Source of the DNA: Streptococcus parasanguinis
Lineage (GTDB): Bacteria; Bacillota; Bacilli; Lactobacillales; Streptococcaceae
Length of the DNA stretch: 64,000 nt
Direction of reading: 5' to 3'
Assembly (NCBI RefSeq): GCF_016648855.1
Contig: NZ_JACLQU010000006.1
Span: forward strand, 58,741-122,740
Numbering within the stretch: the stretch's first letter is position 1; every line of letters starts with the position of its first letter. Position numbers and translations under genes: made by a program. Shown in pieces: positions 1 to 9,698 of this stretch. The notes beneath the pieces were generated by a model. It was not told the origin of the DNA. It searched no databases and saw only the letters and a program-made list of their open reading frames with translations.

Positions 1-1106
1 CGCTCGTAGTATTCGGCGATCCGGCTACCAAGGTAGGCTGGGTAGCCTTCATCCCCTGGCATTTCTTCTAGACGACCAGACATTTCACGGAGAGCTTCAG
101 CCCAGCGCGATGTCGAATCGGCCATGATGGCAACGGAATAGCCCATATCACGGAAGTATTCCGCAATGGTGATCCCTGTGTAGATGGAAGCTTCACGCGC
201 TGCTACTGGCATGTTCGAAGTATTGGCGATCAGAACAGTCCGTTGCATGATGGATTGGCCAGTTGTTGGATCGATCAATTCTGGAAATTCATTCAGAACG
301 TCCGTCATTTCATTTCCACGTTCCCCACAACCCACGTAGATCACGATGTCTACGTTGGCAAACTTGGCCACCTGGTGTTGCACGACGGTTTTTCCAGCTC
401 CGAAAGGACCAGGAACAGCTGCAGCTCCACCTTTCGTAACAGGAAAGAAGGTATCAATAACCCGTTGACCGGTGACCAAAGGCTCTACTGGAATCAGTTT
501 TTGTGCAAAGGGACGGCCTCGACGAACCGGCCATTTTTGCATCAGACTTCCAGTAAAGAGGCTGCCGTCAGCCTGCTCGATCTCATAAACTGGCTCTTCT
601 ACTGTGTAAGAACCTGCTGCGATCTTGGTCACACGTCCACTCACACCAAACGGTACCATGATGCGGTGTTCCACCATATTAGTCTCTTGAACGGTACCGA
701 CTATGTCTCCAGCGACCACTTCTGTCCCTTCTGTCACACTTGGCTCGAAGTCCCATTTGGTGTCCCGATCTAGATTCGGAACTTGCACCCCACGAACCAA
801 AAAGTCACTGGCAGTAACTTCTTGGAAACGTTCCAAGGGGCGTTGGATCCCGTCAAACATCTGAGAGATCAAACCTGGTCCCAATTCAACAGAAAGGGGA
901 GCTCCGGTTGTGACCACTGGTTCTCCTGGACCGACTCCAGACGTTTCTTCATATACTTGGATAGAAGCTTCGTCACGCCGCATCTCAATAATTTCACCAA
1001 TCAAACCAAGATCGCCGACCCGGCAAATGTCTTGGATATTGGCCTCCTGCATCCCTGATGCGACCACCAAGGGACCGGAAACTTTGATAATTTTTCCTTG
1101 AGTCAT
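1..1106 (-). CDS. ntpA: V-type ATPase catalytic subunit A (partial)
   Basis: This is the N-terminal 368 residues of the catalytic, ATP-binding subunit of a V-type ATPase; the gene runs off the left edge, so roughly the last third is missing. The ATG at 1106 follows a strong AGGAGG. The protein opens [16 protein letters not shown], typical of subunit A, carries the long non-homologous insert region, and has the Walker A loop GPFGAGKT at about residues 228-235. It is the last visible gene of the minus-strand ntp operon; subunits B and D are expected just outside the window. It hydrolyses ATP in the cytosolic V1 head to drive ion movement through the K/I membrane sector. Confidence 0.96.
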   Translation of the reverse strand, partial: MTQGKIIKVSGPLVVASGMQEANIQDICRVGDLGLIGEIIEMRRDEASIQVYEETSGVGPGEPVVTTGAPLSVELGPGLISQMFDGIQRPLERFQEVTASDFLVRGVQVPNLDRDTKWDFEPSVTEGTEVVAGDIVGTVQETNMVEHRIMVPFGVSGRVTKIAAGSYTVEEPVYEIEQADGSLFTGSLMQKWPVRRGRPFAQKLIPVEPLVTGQRVIDTFFPVTKGGAAAVPGPFGAGKTVVQHQVAKFANVDIVIYVGCGERGNEMTDVLNEFPELIDPTTGQSIMQRTVLIANTSNMPVAAREASIYTGITIAEYFRDMGYSVAIMADSTSRWAEALREMSGRLEEMPGDEGYPAYLGSRIAEYYE

Positions 1107-1139
1107 GTATTCCTCCTGGGAATCCTTTGTTTCTTTGTT

Positions 1140-1844
1140 TTACTTTTGTGCTATCTCTCTTAGAGATTGCTTTTGTTGGCCATTGGCATCGAAATTGCTT
1201 GGATCCAACCAGGCTTCGAAGCGCTGTTTGATAGCTGGCCATTCTTGGTCAATGATGGACAACCAGTCTGTATCACGGGTACGACCTTTATAAACAACAG
1301 CCTGACGGAAACAGCCTTCATAGGTGAAGCCTAAGCGCTCAGCTGCTTTGCGAGATGCTTGGTTTAAGGCATCGCATTTCCACTCATAACGGCGGTAGCC
1401 TAAATCTTCAAACACGTAGCGCGCTAACAGATACTGGGCTTCCGTAGCCATGCGTGTCTTTTGGAGCGCTGGTGAGTAGGTCACTGCTCCAACTTCGATC
1501 ACCCGATTGGCTTGATCGATCCGCATGAGAGAGAAAGTCCCCAAAGCCTTGCCTGAATCTTTGTCTACAATCGCATAGTAAAAGCGACCTTGGGCTGTCA
1601 TGAGATCATCTAATAAGTGGTCCCACTCCTCTTCATTGTGGGCAGGGCCTTTGAACAGAAAGGTCCACATCGCTGCTGGAGAGTCCGGCCCGTAGACCTG
1701 ATAAAGATCTGCTCCATGTTTTTCTTTTGAGAGGCGCTCGATCACGGTATAGCGACCTTCGATCCGCTCAATAGCTGGCAGACGCCCCGGAGTAAAATCC
1801 GGCAGTGCATCGCCAATCGTTTGGCCAAATTCATTTGTTCTCAT
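1140..1844 (-). CDS. GNAT-family acetyltransferase (RimJ/RimL-like) inside the V-ATPase operon
   Basis: A 234-residue protein of the GNAT N-acetyltransferase fold, closest in layout to RimJ/RimL-type enzymes. It shows strand-helix blocks ending in a segment YRRYEWKCDALNQASRKAAE followed by RLGFTYEGCFR, the usual C-terminal acetyl-CoA-binding part of this group. Its ATG overlaps the ntpF stop codon by 4 bases, so the two are translationally coupled, and ntpA follows 33 bases later. Its presence inside the operon suggests either a passenger gene or an enzyme modifying an ATPase subunit; the sequence does not decide between these. The substrate is unknown. Confidence 0.82.
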   Translation of the reverse strand: MRTNEFGQTIGDALPDFTPGRLPAIERIEGRYTVIERLSKEKHGADLYQVYGPDSPAAMWTFLFKGPAHNEEEWDHLLDDLMTAQGRFYYAIVDKDSGKALGTFSLMRIDQANRVIEVGAVTYSPALQKTRMATEAQYLLARYVFEDLGYRRYEWKCDALNQASRKAAERLGFTYEGCFRQAVVYKGRTRDTDWLSIIDQEWPAIKQRFEAWLDPSNFDANGQQKQSLREIAQK

Positions 1845-2161
1845 AAAATATCCTGTCCTACTGCTTTTTCGACATTATCACGAATCCGCTGTTGGCCGAG
1901 TCCTGTAGTCCCTCTATGGGTCGGGATAAGGATCAGAGCCGGTGTCAGCTGCTGGTCGTAAAAAGCCACTGTATCTGGAATAGCCTGAGCAATATCCTCT
2001 GTCAGGTAGATAATCCCGAAGTTTTCCCGACTGAGTTTTCGTAGGGTATTGATCGCTTCTTGTGGCTCTGTGACCGGATAGGTTTGAAAGCCAATCAGGC
2101 GAAAAGGAAGGATGGCGTCCCGATTGCCCACAACGGCGATCTTATAGGTCTGTTTGTCCAT
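1841..2161 (-). CDS. ntpF: V-type ATPase subunit F
   Basis: A 106-residue subunit of the V-ATPase central stalk. The N-terminus (MDKQTYKIAVVGNRDAILPF) has the Rossmann-like opening typical of subunit F, followed by a glycine-rich turn and the conserved region around IIYLTEDIA. The length matches the family (about 100-110). The start overlaps the end of ntpC by 20 bases, with a GGATGAG-type ribosome site inside ntpC. In the enzyme it contacts subunit D and helps control rotation and coupling. Confidence 0.93.
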   Translation of the reverse strand: MDKQTYKIAVVGNRDAILPFRLIGFQTYPVTEPQEAINTLRKLSRENFGIIYLTEDIAQAIPDTVAFYDQQLTPALILIPTHRGTTGLGQQRIRDNVEKAVGQDIL

Positions 2162-3161
2162 AAATCGGTCTCATCCTTTCTTTGATGTCTGCTAGCGGAA
2201 AACCATTGTCCAAACCAGAGAGGACCAAACGAAGGTTGGTCACCTCTAACTCTTTTCCGTAAAGATAACGAACAAGAGGGAGTGGTCCATCAACTTCAAA
2301 ACGGCCAGCGTCTAGAAGACTGAATTTCACCAAACTTTCTAGATACTCCAACTCTACGGTCTTTAGTTGACCGGTGCGCATCTTTTCTTCATAAGTCTCT
2401 AAGGCGAGATCGTACTCTAGCGGATTGACTTGATAAAACCAGGTCAACCACTGACCGGATTCTAGCAGGTCGATCACCTGATGGGCACTGAGGCTCCCTT
2501 CATCTGAGAGCAATTGGTGCATAAAGCTATGCGGTTTTTGCTGATCCAAGGCCCGCTTAACTGTAATCGCATTGTAAAAGTCAATGGTCACGTCCACCAA
2601 CTGCTTCAGAATCGGATGATCTAGGCTGTCCCCTAAGTATCTCAGGTGTTTAAAATAAGCTAAGTCCATCCCGATTTCGAGAACCCGCAAGTCCTGATAG
2701 TCTTGGAATTCTTGCCAGGTTGCAGCCACTTCTTCCGCCATAAAGGCCGGACAATGCTCCGCAGAAAAGGTCGCCACCAAATGCTCGAGCACATCGAGAG
2801 AATAAGGACCGATAGGGATCAATAAGTGCCCCAACTTGCGCTCTGTCGCCTTGTGTTTCAGACAAACCTTGAGATTATGATAGGTGTATTTCAAGGTAAA
2901 CAGGCTAACCAAGTCTGGCTGAGGGCTTACCTCAAAAGCCCATTGGTATTCTGCCAACAAGGCTGCCATCAGGCGGGCTTCAAGGGCTGATAAATCCTTG
3001 ATCTCGTGGCTGTCTAAAGCATAAGGTGTTCCTTGTAGCAAGCCTTCTCGGCTCTCGCTTGAGGGACTTGCAAGCAACTGCTCGAATTGACTGGGACTGA
3101 CAAAACTAGCCTCACGTACGCTGATTCCTGTATTGACTTGAGAATAGGTCCGTTCGCTCAT
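2142..3161 (-). CDS. ntpC: V-type ATPase subunit C
   Basis: A 339-residue, all-helical subunit of the vacuolar d / archaeal C family. It links the central rotor shaft to the membrane K ring. Length and position between ntpE and ntpF match the family, and the typical pattern of repeated three-helix segments is visible (e.g. FTLKYTYHNLKVCLK near residue 90). The ATG at 3161 follows AGGAGG at a normal distance. It is part of the single ntp transcript, starting 9 bases after the ntpE stop. Confidence 0.92.
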   Translation of the reverse strand: MSERTYSQVNTGISVREASFVSPSQFEQLLASPSSESREGLLQGTPYALDSHEIKDLSALEARLMAALLAEYQWAFEVSPQPDLVSLFTLKYTYHNLKVCLKHKATERKLGHLLIPIGPYSLDVLEHLVATFSAEHCPAFMAEEVAATWQEFQDYQDLRVLEIGMDLAYFKHLRYLGDSLDHPILKQLVDVTIDFYNAITVKRALDQQKPHSFMHQLLSDEGSLSAHQVIDLLESGQWLTWFYQVNPLEYDLALETYEEKMRTGQLKTVELEYLESLVKFSLLDAGRFEVDGPLPLVRYLYGKELEVTNLRLVLSGLDNGFPLADIKERMRPIYGQTDL

Positions 3162-3170
3162 TGCAACCTC

Positions 3171-3761
3171 CTAGTTCTCTTCGTCGGTGAAAATGCTGGC
3201 TGCCATCTGGTAGCTTTCTTTCTCCCAAATGGAATCCACCAAATCACGGTAGAGATGGTTGTCATCAATCTTCCCAACCGACAAGACAAAGCCTGCCTGA
3301 GCTGGAATCGTCGCATCCGCAACTGTCACATTCTGATGAGTTTGCTTTAATTTCTCGAGAGCTGCTAGATCAAATTTGCTAGCACTCACCGCCCCAAAGG
3401 TCAGAGTCACAACTTGCCCTTGATAGCGGTCTAAAATCGCATCTACAAACTGCATTTCCTTGTCAAGGGGCCAAGCCGCCATTGCTTCATAAGCATCTGC
3501 AAAGAGATCCTTTAAGACTCGTTGCTTGGTGACAAGGGTTGATTGACGTTTTTTATTTTCGATTTGTTGGGTTTCACGTTGCAATTGACGTTGAATCCGC
3601 TTGAGCTGCTCGGAGCGTTGATTGAGTTTATCTTGGATCAACCGCTCTTCTTGCGCAGTCTCTTCTTTTAGGATGGTTTCCTTGGCCTCTTCTAAGAGTT
3701 TGCGCCCTTTTTCGTGGGCTTGGGCCAAGATCGAATCCTTTAATTGGGTTTGTTCATCCAT
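3171..3761 (-). CDS. ntpE: V-type ATPase peripheral stalk subunit E
   Basis: A 196-residue peripheral-stalk subunit. The first 100 or so residues are a long charged coiled coil (KLLEEAKETILKEETAQEER and on), followed by a compact alpha/beta C-terminal domain, which is the subunit E plan. With subunit H/G it forms the stator that holds the A/B head against rotation. It begins with ATG behind TAGGAG and lies between ntpK and ntpC, separated from ntpK by about 70 bases. Confidence 0.92.
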   Translation of the reverse strand: MDEQTQLKDSILAQAHEKGRKLLEEAKETILKEETAQEERLIQDKLNQRSEQLKRIQRQLQRETQQIENKKRQSTLVTKQRVLKDLFADAYEAMAAWPLDKEMQFVDAILDRYQGQVVTLTFGAVSASKFDLAALEKLKQTHQNVTVADATIPAQAGFVLSVGKIDDNHLYRDLVDSIWEKESYQMAASIFTDEEN

Positions 3762-3831
3762 ATCGTTTTTTCTCCTATTGCATGCGTCTTGTGTTTTTCA
3801 CCTCGCGAGGCGAATTCATCAAAGCTAGCTC

Positions 3832-4341
<510 letters not shown>

Positions 4342-6303
4342 TTATTTTTTTGTTTTAATATAGCGTTCAGAAGGTTTAAGAGGACGAAATGGCTTGCCTC
4401 CTCCTTCATAGAACTTACCGAAGAACTCCACAAAGATCAAACGGGCTCCATGCACATATCCTGACAAGAAGGACAAGAACATATTAATGGCATGAAGGAT
4501 GATAAAGAGCACAAGCCCTACCGTAAACCGTCCAAGCGGTGGAAAGAGATTGACAATAAGGTTAAAGGCTGAACCGATACTCGCTCCAGACAAGCCCAGG
4601 GCCATCAAACGGGTGAAGCTGACCAAGTCTCCGACGTACCCACTGACATTGTAGAGGTTAAAGAGACCAGACGCTAAACCAGACAGCTTCTTGGCACTGA
4701 CAATGGAAACAATCAAGATCCCAATGGCATTCAAAATAGCTAGCCACTTGCCAATCGGAACTAGGACGCTCATCCCTGGTAAGATATTGCCTACTGCTAG
4801 AAGCATTAAACCAAGTAGGATCAAAACCCAAGCAAAGCCCGCATTATAGGCTTCCGTGTAGTCTTTGAGGCGGACATTTTTCATCCCCCCTAGGAACAGT
4901 CCCACTAAGACAGTGACAAAACCAAAGACCACTGAAAGGATCAGGATGGTCATAGCGTTGCTGGTCGTACTGATCAGGGCAAAAGGCATCTCAAATCCAA
5001 AGAAAGAGCCATAGACCACTCCCCAAAGGGCCACTGAAATTCCGAGGAGACTGAAGAAACGAAGGTTCTTTGCTGTCCCAGGCTTGAGCTTAAAGGCTTT
5101 AAGGGCAAACCCTGTTGCTACCGTCAGCAAGAGTCCATAACCGATATCTGCGACCATCATGCCAAAGAAAACAAAGTAGAAGAGAGAGACGATTGGTGTC
5201 GGATCTTTCTCGTAATATTTAGGCAAGGCATACATCTCTGTGACTAATTCAAAGGGCTCTACCAAGGCGCTATTTCGCAACTGGATCGGCACGTCATCCC
5301 AATCTTTTTCCGTCACATCGCGCGTCTCAAGTAAGACCCGAGAACCAAAGCCTTGTTGTAAGAAGTCTCGTAACGAGGCCACTTGGGATGTTTCAATCCA
5401 ACCCTCTAAGGCTACCAAGCTTTGCGTGCTGGCAAGAAGCGATTTGGCCTCCTCACGAGCTCCCAAGCTCAACAAGTAATCCATCTGATACTTGAGTTGG
5501 TCCAACTCCTTCTGGGAGTTTTGTAACTCTGCTAGGGTTGCTGCAACGACAGCTTCCTGCTCTTTGATTTCCCCTTCTAGGCGATCTAAGTAAGCGGCTG
5601 GGACTTGCTCTTCTTCATAGTCCAATTCTTTGAACCCATGTTCTTCCAGAAGCTCCTGAACAGCTACACGATCTCCCGAACGATACAAGATGACATAGCC
5701 GTGTTCGGTTTCAGACGTAAAGACTTCTTCTAACTCCAGCTCAGGATGAGCTTTTAAAGAAGAACGAACAGCGTCTGTATCGCTATTAGGGATGGTCCCA
5801 ATCAAACCATGCACATAGTGAAAGGTAGCAAGGGCTGTTGGTGTCACCTCTAACGGTCGCCATTTTTCTAAGCGTTCGATCTCTCCCTTTGCATCTGCAA
5901 TCTTCTGGCGAGCCTTGTCTAACACGCGCATTTGGCGTTTCAACTTGGTCAATAGAAGATCCTCGTCTCGAATCATCCCGTGGGCCTGCAGATCATCAAA
6001 AGACAAACTTAAAGGTTCTTCCTTCAGAGCTTGCAGGGCCTTTTTCTCAGGCATGTAGGGCTCTAGAGTCTGAATCATTTTTTCGACTTGTTCTTGACGT
6101 TTTTGTAGCTCTACCAAGGCTTGACGATTGTCCTCTGTCAAGGGTTGAGACAAGGTATTTGCCTCAAAGGCAGCCTGCCATTCTTCATGCTCACTGAGGT
6201 CATAAATCTGGATTTTCGCCTCAGACTGCAGCGCTAGTAGGAGACCGTCCAAGTCATCTTTGGGCAAGATGAGAGACAGTTTTTGCATCTGACTAACGGC
6301 CAT
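4342..6303 (-). CDS. ntpI: V-type ATPase membrane stator subunit I (a subunit)
   Basis: A 653-residue stator subunit. The N-terminal half is soluble and rich in coiled coil (residues about 60-300). The C-terminal half has seven or eight membrane helices, beginning around PIVSLFYFVFFGMMVADIGYG, and contains the conserved segment VSFTRLMALGLSGASIG. That segment holds the essential membrane arginine that faces the rotor carboxylate. It overlaps the end of ntpH by 11 bases. It forms the ion half-channels next to the NtpK ring. Confidence 0.95.
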   Translation of the reverse strand: MAVSQMQKLSLILPKDDLDGLLLALQSEAKIQIYDLSEHEEWQAAFEANTLSQPLTEDNRQALVELQKRQEQVEKMIQTLEPYMPEKKALQALKEEPLSLSFDDLQAHGMIRDEDLLLTKLKRQMRVLDKARQKIADAKGEIERLEKWRPLEVTPTALATFHYVHGLIGTIPNSDTDAVRSSLKAHPELELEEVFTSETEHGYVILYRSGDRVAVQELLEEHGFKELDYEEEQVPAAYLDRLEGEIKEQEAVVAATLAELQNSQKELDQLKYQMDYLLSLGAREEAKSLLASTQSLVALEGWIETSQVASLRDFLQQGFGSRVLLETRDVTEKDWDDVPIQLRNSALVEPFELVTEMYALPKYYEKDPTPIVSLFYFVFFGMMVADIGYGLLLTVATGFALKAFKLKPGTAKNLRFFSLLGISVALWGVVYGSFFGFEMPFALISTTSNAMTILILSVVFGFVTVLVGLFLGGMKNVRLKDYTEAYNAGFAWVLILLGLMLLAVGNILPGMSVLVPIGKWLAILNAIGILIVSIVSAKKLSGLASGLFNLYNVSGYVGDLVSFTRLMALGLSGASIGSAFNLIVNLFPPLGRFTVGLVLFIILHAINMFLSFLSGYVHGARLIFVEFFGKFYEGGGKPFRPLKPSERYIKTKK

Positions 6304-6616
6304 AGCTTGCTACCACCTTTTCTACAATGGCTTCAACTAACCCAGCTCGCTTGTCGGTCATCGCCTGTTGTACCTTGGCATCATTGCGCGCAACCGTTTC
6401 TTCCAGATCTTTCGTTAAACGGACGAGTCTTTCCTGGGCGTTTTTTTCTGCCTCTGTGACCAATTGCTTGGTTTCCTCATCGTAATGCTGTGCCACTGTT
6501 GCAAGTCGATCGCGCGAATCCGTTCGGATTTGTTCAACTTGAGCTTCATAGCCTACGATCACGCCCTGAGCAGCTTGCTCGATCTCTTGCATCATCTCGA
6601 GTGTTGCATTCGACAT
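6293..6616 (-). CDS. ntpH: V-type ATPase stalk subunit H/G
   Basis: A 107-residue, almost entirely coiled-coil protein (e.g. LVTEAEKNAQERLVRLTKDL) of the V-ATPase G/H peripheral stalk family. It pairs with NtpE in the stator. I start it at the ATG at 6616 (MSNATLEMM): AGGAGG lies 7 bases upstream. A GTG two codons earlier is in frame but too close to the ribosome site. It is the first gene of the ntp operon. Confidence 0.88.
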   Translation of the reverse strand: MSNATLEMMQEIEQAAQGVIVGYEAQVEQIRTDSRDRLATVAQHYDEETKQLVTEAEKNAQERLVRLTKDLEETVARNDAKVQQAMTDKRAGLVEAIVEKVVASYGR

Positions 6617-6671
6617 CGTCACACCTCCTTATTCAACTATTGTTCTTCCAACAACAGTACAATTATCTTAA

Positions 6672-6700
6672 ATTATACCACAATTCATATCGTTTGTTCA
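6672..6700 (-). promoter_or_regulatory. Predicted ntp operon promoter
   Basis: On the minus strand a TATAAT -10 box (6672-6677) with an upstream TG (extended -10) lies 17 bases from a TGAACA -35-like box (6695-6700). The ntpH start is about 55 bases downstream. It faces away from the rpiR promoter in a shared 293-base intergenic region. Confidence 0.7.
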
Positions 6701-6823
6701 GGCCCAACCGGGAATTTTCAGAAAATTTTGGACAACCAACAAGCCCCTACTGCCAAGATTGGTAGCGTTCTCTTCTTTTCGCATATCCTGTTCCTAGTTT
6801 CAGTATTTCTTGATTTCTTTTAC

Positions 6824-6852
6824 TTGAATAAAGCGGTTACCCATGTTATAAT
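6824..6852 (+). promoter_or_regulatory. Predicted promoter of the RpiR-type regulator
   Basis: TTGAAT (6824-6829), a 17-base spacer and TATAAT (6847-6852) with an extended -10 TG at 6844-6845. It lies about 57 bases before the regulator start codon. Confidence 0.75.
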
Positions 6853-6909
6853 GTGTAATATATTATAGGAGCATCCTGTTATTTCATCCTGTGAGAAAGG
6901 AGGATTGCT

Positions 6910-7749
6910 GTGAAACAAGATCAAGATTTACGCGCCATTATCGCCAGCCATGAAGCTGAGTTAACAGATATGGAACGCGACATTGCCCAATATTTTTTAT
7001 CATCCGAAGCACGACAGCACTCCCTGTCCTCTTCTCGTGTAACGGAGTTACTCCATGTTTCAAAGGCAGCTTTAACGCGTTTCTCTCAAAAATGTGGTTT
7101 TTCCGGCTATCGGGAGTTTGTCTATCATTTTAATGAGGAAACAAAAAATCAAAAACAAGTGCAAGAACATGACGAACTCACTCTCAGCGTCTTGCAACGC
7201 TACCACCATATCAGCAACGTCACTGAAAGTCTGGTAAAAGATTCCCAATTGGATCGGGTAGCTGAGCTGATCAATCAAGCGGACCGAGTCTATTTCTTCG
7301 GGATTGGCAGTTCCGGTTTAGTAGCTCGAGAAATGAAATTGCGCTTTATGCGACTAGGCGTTGTTTGTGAAGCCCTGACTGATCAAGACGGCTTTGCTTG
7401 GACGACCAGTATTCTCGATTCCTCTTGTTTAGTCATCGGCTTCTCATTGTCAGGAGGCACAAACTCCATTACAGACAGTCTTCTGAATGCGAAAGAAAAA
7501 GGGGCTAAAACGGTTCTTGTGACCGCTAATCCCGCTGCTATCCACCAAGGATTCACAGAAGTGTTACCTGCCGCACCCCTTCCTAGTAGTACCTATATCG
7601 ATCGTATCTCTGCAATTTTACCACTCCTCATCGTGGTCGATTTAATCTATGCCCATTTCCTTAATAAAAGCCGAGAACAAAAGGAAATTGTCTTTAATAG
7701 CTACTGGGAAAACAAAAAGCTTTCTAGTCAACGTTCTCGAAAATCATAA
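6910..7749 (+). CDS. RpiR/MurR-family sugar-phosphate-responsive regulator, probable sialic acid regulator
   Basis: A 279-residue transcription factor. An N-terminal helix-turn-helix of the RpiR type (about residues 15-75, including VTELLHVSKAALTRFSQKCG) is followed by a SIS sugar-phosphate domain (about 120-245, including VYFFGIGSSGLVAREM and FSLSGGTNSITD). It is the only plus-strand gene here and lies tail to tail with nanK, with a bidirectional hairpin region between. In pneumococcal nan loci an RpiR-type protein (NanR) sits next to the same set of genes. I infer that it controls the nan operon, probably in response to an amino-sugar phosphate such as ManNAc-6-P. Confidence 0.85.
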   Translation: MKQDQDLRAIIASHEAELTDMERDIAQYFLSSEARQHSLSSSRVTELLHVSKAALTRFSQKCGFSGYREFVYHFNEETKNQKQVQEHDELTLSVLQRYHHISNVTESLVKDSQLDRVAELINQADRVYFFGIGSSGLVAREMKLRFMRLGVVCEALTDQDGFAWTTSILDSSCLVIGFSLSGGTNSITDSLLNAKEKGAKTVLVTANPAAIHQGFTEVLPAAPLPSSTYIDRISAILPLLIVVDLIYAHFLNKSREQKEIVFNSYWENKKLSSQRSRKS

Positions 7750-7765
7750 TATAGTCTCCCTATTT

Positions 7766-7809
7766 AAAAAGCATGAAAGATCAGGTTTTCTTCGTCTTTC
7801 ATGCTTTTT
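7766..7809 (+). terminator. Rho-independent terminator after the RpiR gene
   Basis: A perfect 15-base inverted repeat (7766-7780 with 7795-7809) around a 14-base loop, ending in a T run. It lies 17 bases after the regulator stop. Confidence 0.85.
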
Positions 7810-7820
7810 GTGATGAAGCA

Positions 7821-7848
7821 AAAACAAGTCGTCAGTGCGACTTGTTTT
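7821..7848 (-). terminator. Terminator of the nan operon
   Basis: An 11-base perfect stem (7821-7831 with 7838-7848) with a six-base loop overlaps the nanK stop codon. Read on the minus strand it ends in TTTTTG, so it can end the nan transcript. Confidence 0.75.
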
Positions 7849-8734
7849 ATGTTCCATGTTTTTGTCTAAAGTGGTAGTAGGCCCCCAACATACCCGCAGC
7901 GTTTTGATGGTGAGCAAATTCTAAACGGATCTTATCTGCTAGGCTAGGAACCAGTTCCGCACACAGAGCTTGATAGATTTTTGGCTTGAGGATGGCTTCC
8001 TGGGCCATAATCCCCCCTCCAAGAACGATGACCTCTGGATTGACCACATAAACGATATTGGCCAGTCCTTTGCCAAGGTAGGTCACCATTCGATCAATTC
8101 CAGCCATACAGATCTTATCTCCTTCTGTTGCCTGCTTAAAGATCCGGCGGCCATTCCACTGTTCCACAGGATCACCGTGATGTTCTGCCACATACTCGAC
8201 CAAAGCCGTCGTTGAAGCTAGATCCTGAAAGGCACCATCTGGCAAATGAAGATAGCCAACCTCACAGGCTGAATTGCTAAAGCCATGAAAGACCTGACCA
8301 TCGAGCAAGAGGCAACCGCCGATCCCTGTCCCAATCGTCAGACAAACAGCATTGTTCGATCCTTTTGCATGGCCTGTGGTGACCTCTGCGAGACCGGCAC
8401 AGTTAACATCATTTTCAATCTCGCAAGGGATCTGAAAGGTCTCTTCGATTTCCTTTTTGAATTGGGTGCCTGCATAGTTGGGAATTTGTGGGCCGGCATA
8501 AAAGATTTCTCCCTTATCAGGATCTACCATTCCGGCCGAAGAAATCGCCACCCCTGCCAAGGGATGCTTCTTCAAATAACGGGCTACGATTTCCTTTGTT
8601 GTGTTAAGAATGTGAGGTCCTCCTTTTTGAGCCTCCGTTGGCATTTCATGGGTCTCTAGGAGTTGCCCTTTTGCATCGGCTAGACCATACTTGATACTGG
8701 TCCCTCCGATATCAATTACAACATATGGATTCAT
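7847..8734 (-). CDS. nanK: ROK-family sugar kinase, probable N-acetylmannosamine kinase
   Basis: A 295-residue ROK kinase. The ATP phosphate loop is DIGGTSIKYG at the N-terminus. The sugar-site motif is ENDVNCAG, and the second phosphate loop is TIGTGIGGCL near residue 135. The classical zinc-binding CxCGxxGC cluster of many ROK kinases is absent. Its place as the last gene of a nan operon, right after nanA, makes phosphorylation of ManNAc to ManNAc-6-P the natural role; glucokinase activity cannot be excluded from sequence alone. It starts behind a strong AAAGGAGG. Confidence 0.85.
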   Translation of the reverse strand: MNPYVVIDIGGTSIKYGLADAKGQLLETHEMPTEAQKGGPHILNTTKEIVARYLKKHPLAGVAISSAGMVDPDKGEIFYAGPQIPNYAGTQFKKEIEETFQIPCEIENDVNCAGLAEVTTGHAKGSNNAVCLTIGTGIGGCLLLDGQVFHGFSNSACEVGYLHLPDGAFQDLASTTALVEYVAEHHGDPVEQWNGRRIFKQATEGDKICMAGIDRMVTYLGKGLANIVYVVNPEVIVLGGGIMAQEAILKPKIYQALCAELVPSLADKIRLEFAHHQNAAGMLGAYYHFRQKHGT

Positions 8735-8749
8735 CTAGACCTCCTTTGA

Positions 8750-9667
8750 TTAAAGGAATCTGGCTTTTGTGTCCTGAATGAGTTGAGCAGCACGTTGAAT
8801 CACTTCTTGATCCGCTTCTACTACTGGCGTCAAAGGGGAGCGAACAGATCCCAAGTCCAAACCTTCATTAATGCGCAAAACCGCTTTGATGACCGCATAC
8901 ATATTGCCATGAGCAGATGTCAAGACTCCAATAATGTCATTGATGGCAAACTGCAAGGCACGCGCAGTCTCTAAGTCTTTCTCAACAATCAGCTGATTGA
9001 GCTTCAAGAAGAGTTCTGGCATCGCACCATAGGTACCACCGATCCCAGCATGTGCTCCCATGAGACGGCCACCTAAGAATTGTTCATCTGGGCCGTTAAA
9101 GACAATGTGGTCGTCGCCTCCTAAAGAAGCAAAGGTTTGAATGTCCTGAACAGGCATCGAAGAATTTTTCACCCCAATCACCCGTGGGTTTTTCAACATT
9201 TCCTTGTAAAGGCTCGGTGTCAAAGCGACCCCAGCCAATTGCGGGATATTGTAGATGACAAAGTCTGTATTGGGTGCGGCTGCACTGATTTCATTCCAGT
9301 AGTGGGCCACACTGTATTCTGGCAAGCGGAAATAGATCGGCGGAATGGCTGCAATGGCATCCACTCCTAGTTCTTCCGCATGTCGTGCCAATTCTACGCT
9401 ATCCTTGGTGTTGTTGCAGGCTACGTGAGCAATGATAGTCAATTTCCCTTTAGCCACTGCCATCACTTCTTCCAAGATCAGCTTGCGATCGGCCACGCTC
9501 TGGTAGATACATTCGCCAGAGGATCCGTTGACATACAAGCCCTGCACACCTTTCGCGATAAAATATTCTACCAGCGCACGTACCCGCTCCGGGCTAATTT
9601 CTCCTTGGTCATCATAGCAGGCGTAAAAAGCGGGGATGACTCCTTCATATTTTTTTAAATCTGACAT
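8750..9667 (-). CDS. nanA: N-acetylneuraminate lyase
   Basis: A 305-residue TIM-barrel aldolase of the DHDPS/NAL family that splits Neu5Ac into ManNAc and pyruvate. It shows the carboxylate-binding loop GSSGE (residues 48-52), the catalytic tyrosine in VIYNIP (Y139) and the Schiff-base lysine in IGVKNSS (K167). The frame is open 35 codons further upstream, but that stretch overlaps the preceding gene. The ATG at 9667 has a good AAGGAG and matches family length, so I chose it. It follows the oxidoreductase gene and precedes nanK by 15 bases. Confidence 0.95.
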   Translation of the reverse strand: MSDLKKYEGVIPAFYACYDDQGEISPERVRALVEYFIAKGVQGLYVNGSSGECIYQSVADRKLILEEVMAVAKGKLTIIAHVACNNTKDSVELARHAEELGVDAIAAIPPIYFRLPEYSVAHYWNEISAAAPNTDFVIYNIPQLAGVALTPSLYKEMLKNPRVIGVKNSSMPVQDIQTFASLGGDDHIVFNGPDEQFLGGRLMGAHAGIGGTYGAMPELFLKLNQLIVEKDLETARALQFAINDIIGVLTSAHGNMYAVIKAVLRINEGLDLGSVRSPLTPVVEADQEVIQRAAQLIQDTKARFL

Positions 9668-9698
9668 ATTTTCTCCTTTTGTCGTATCAGTAATGTTA

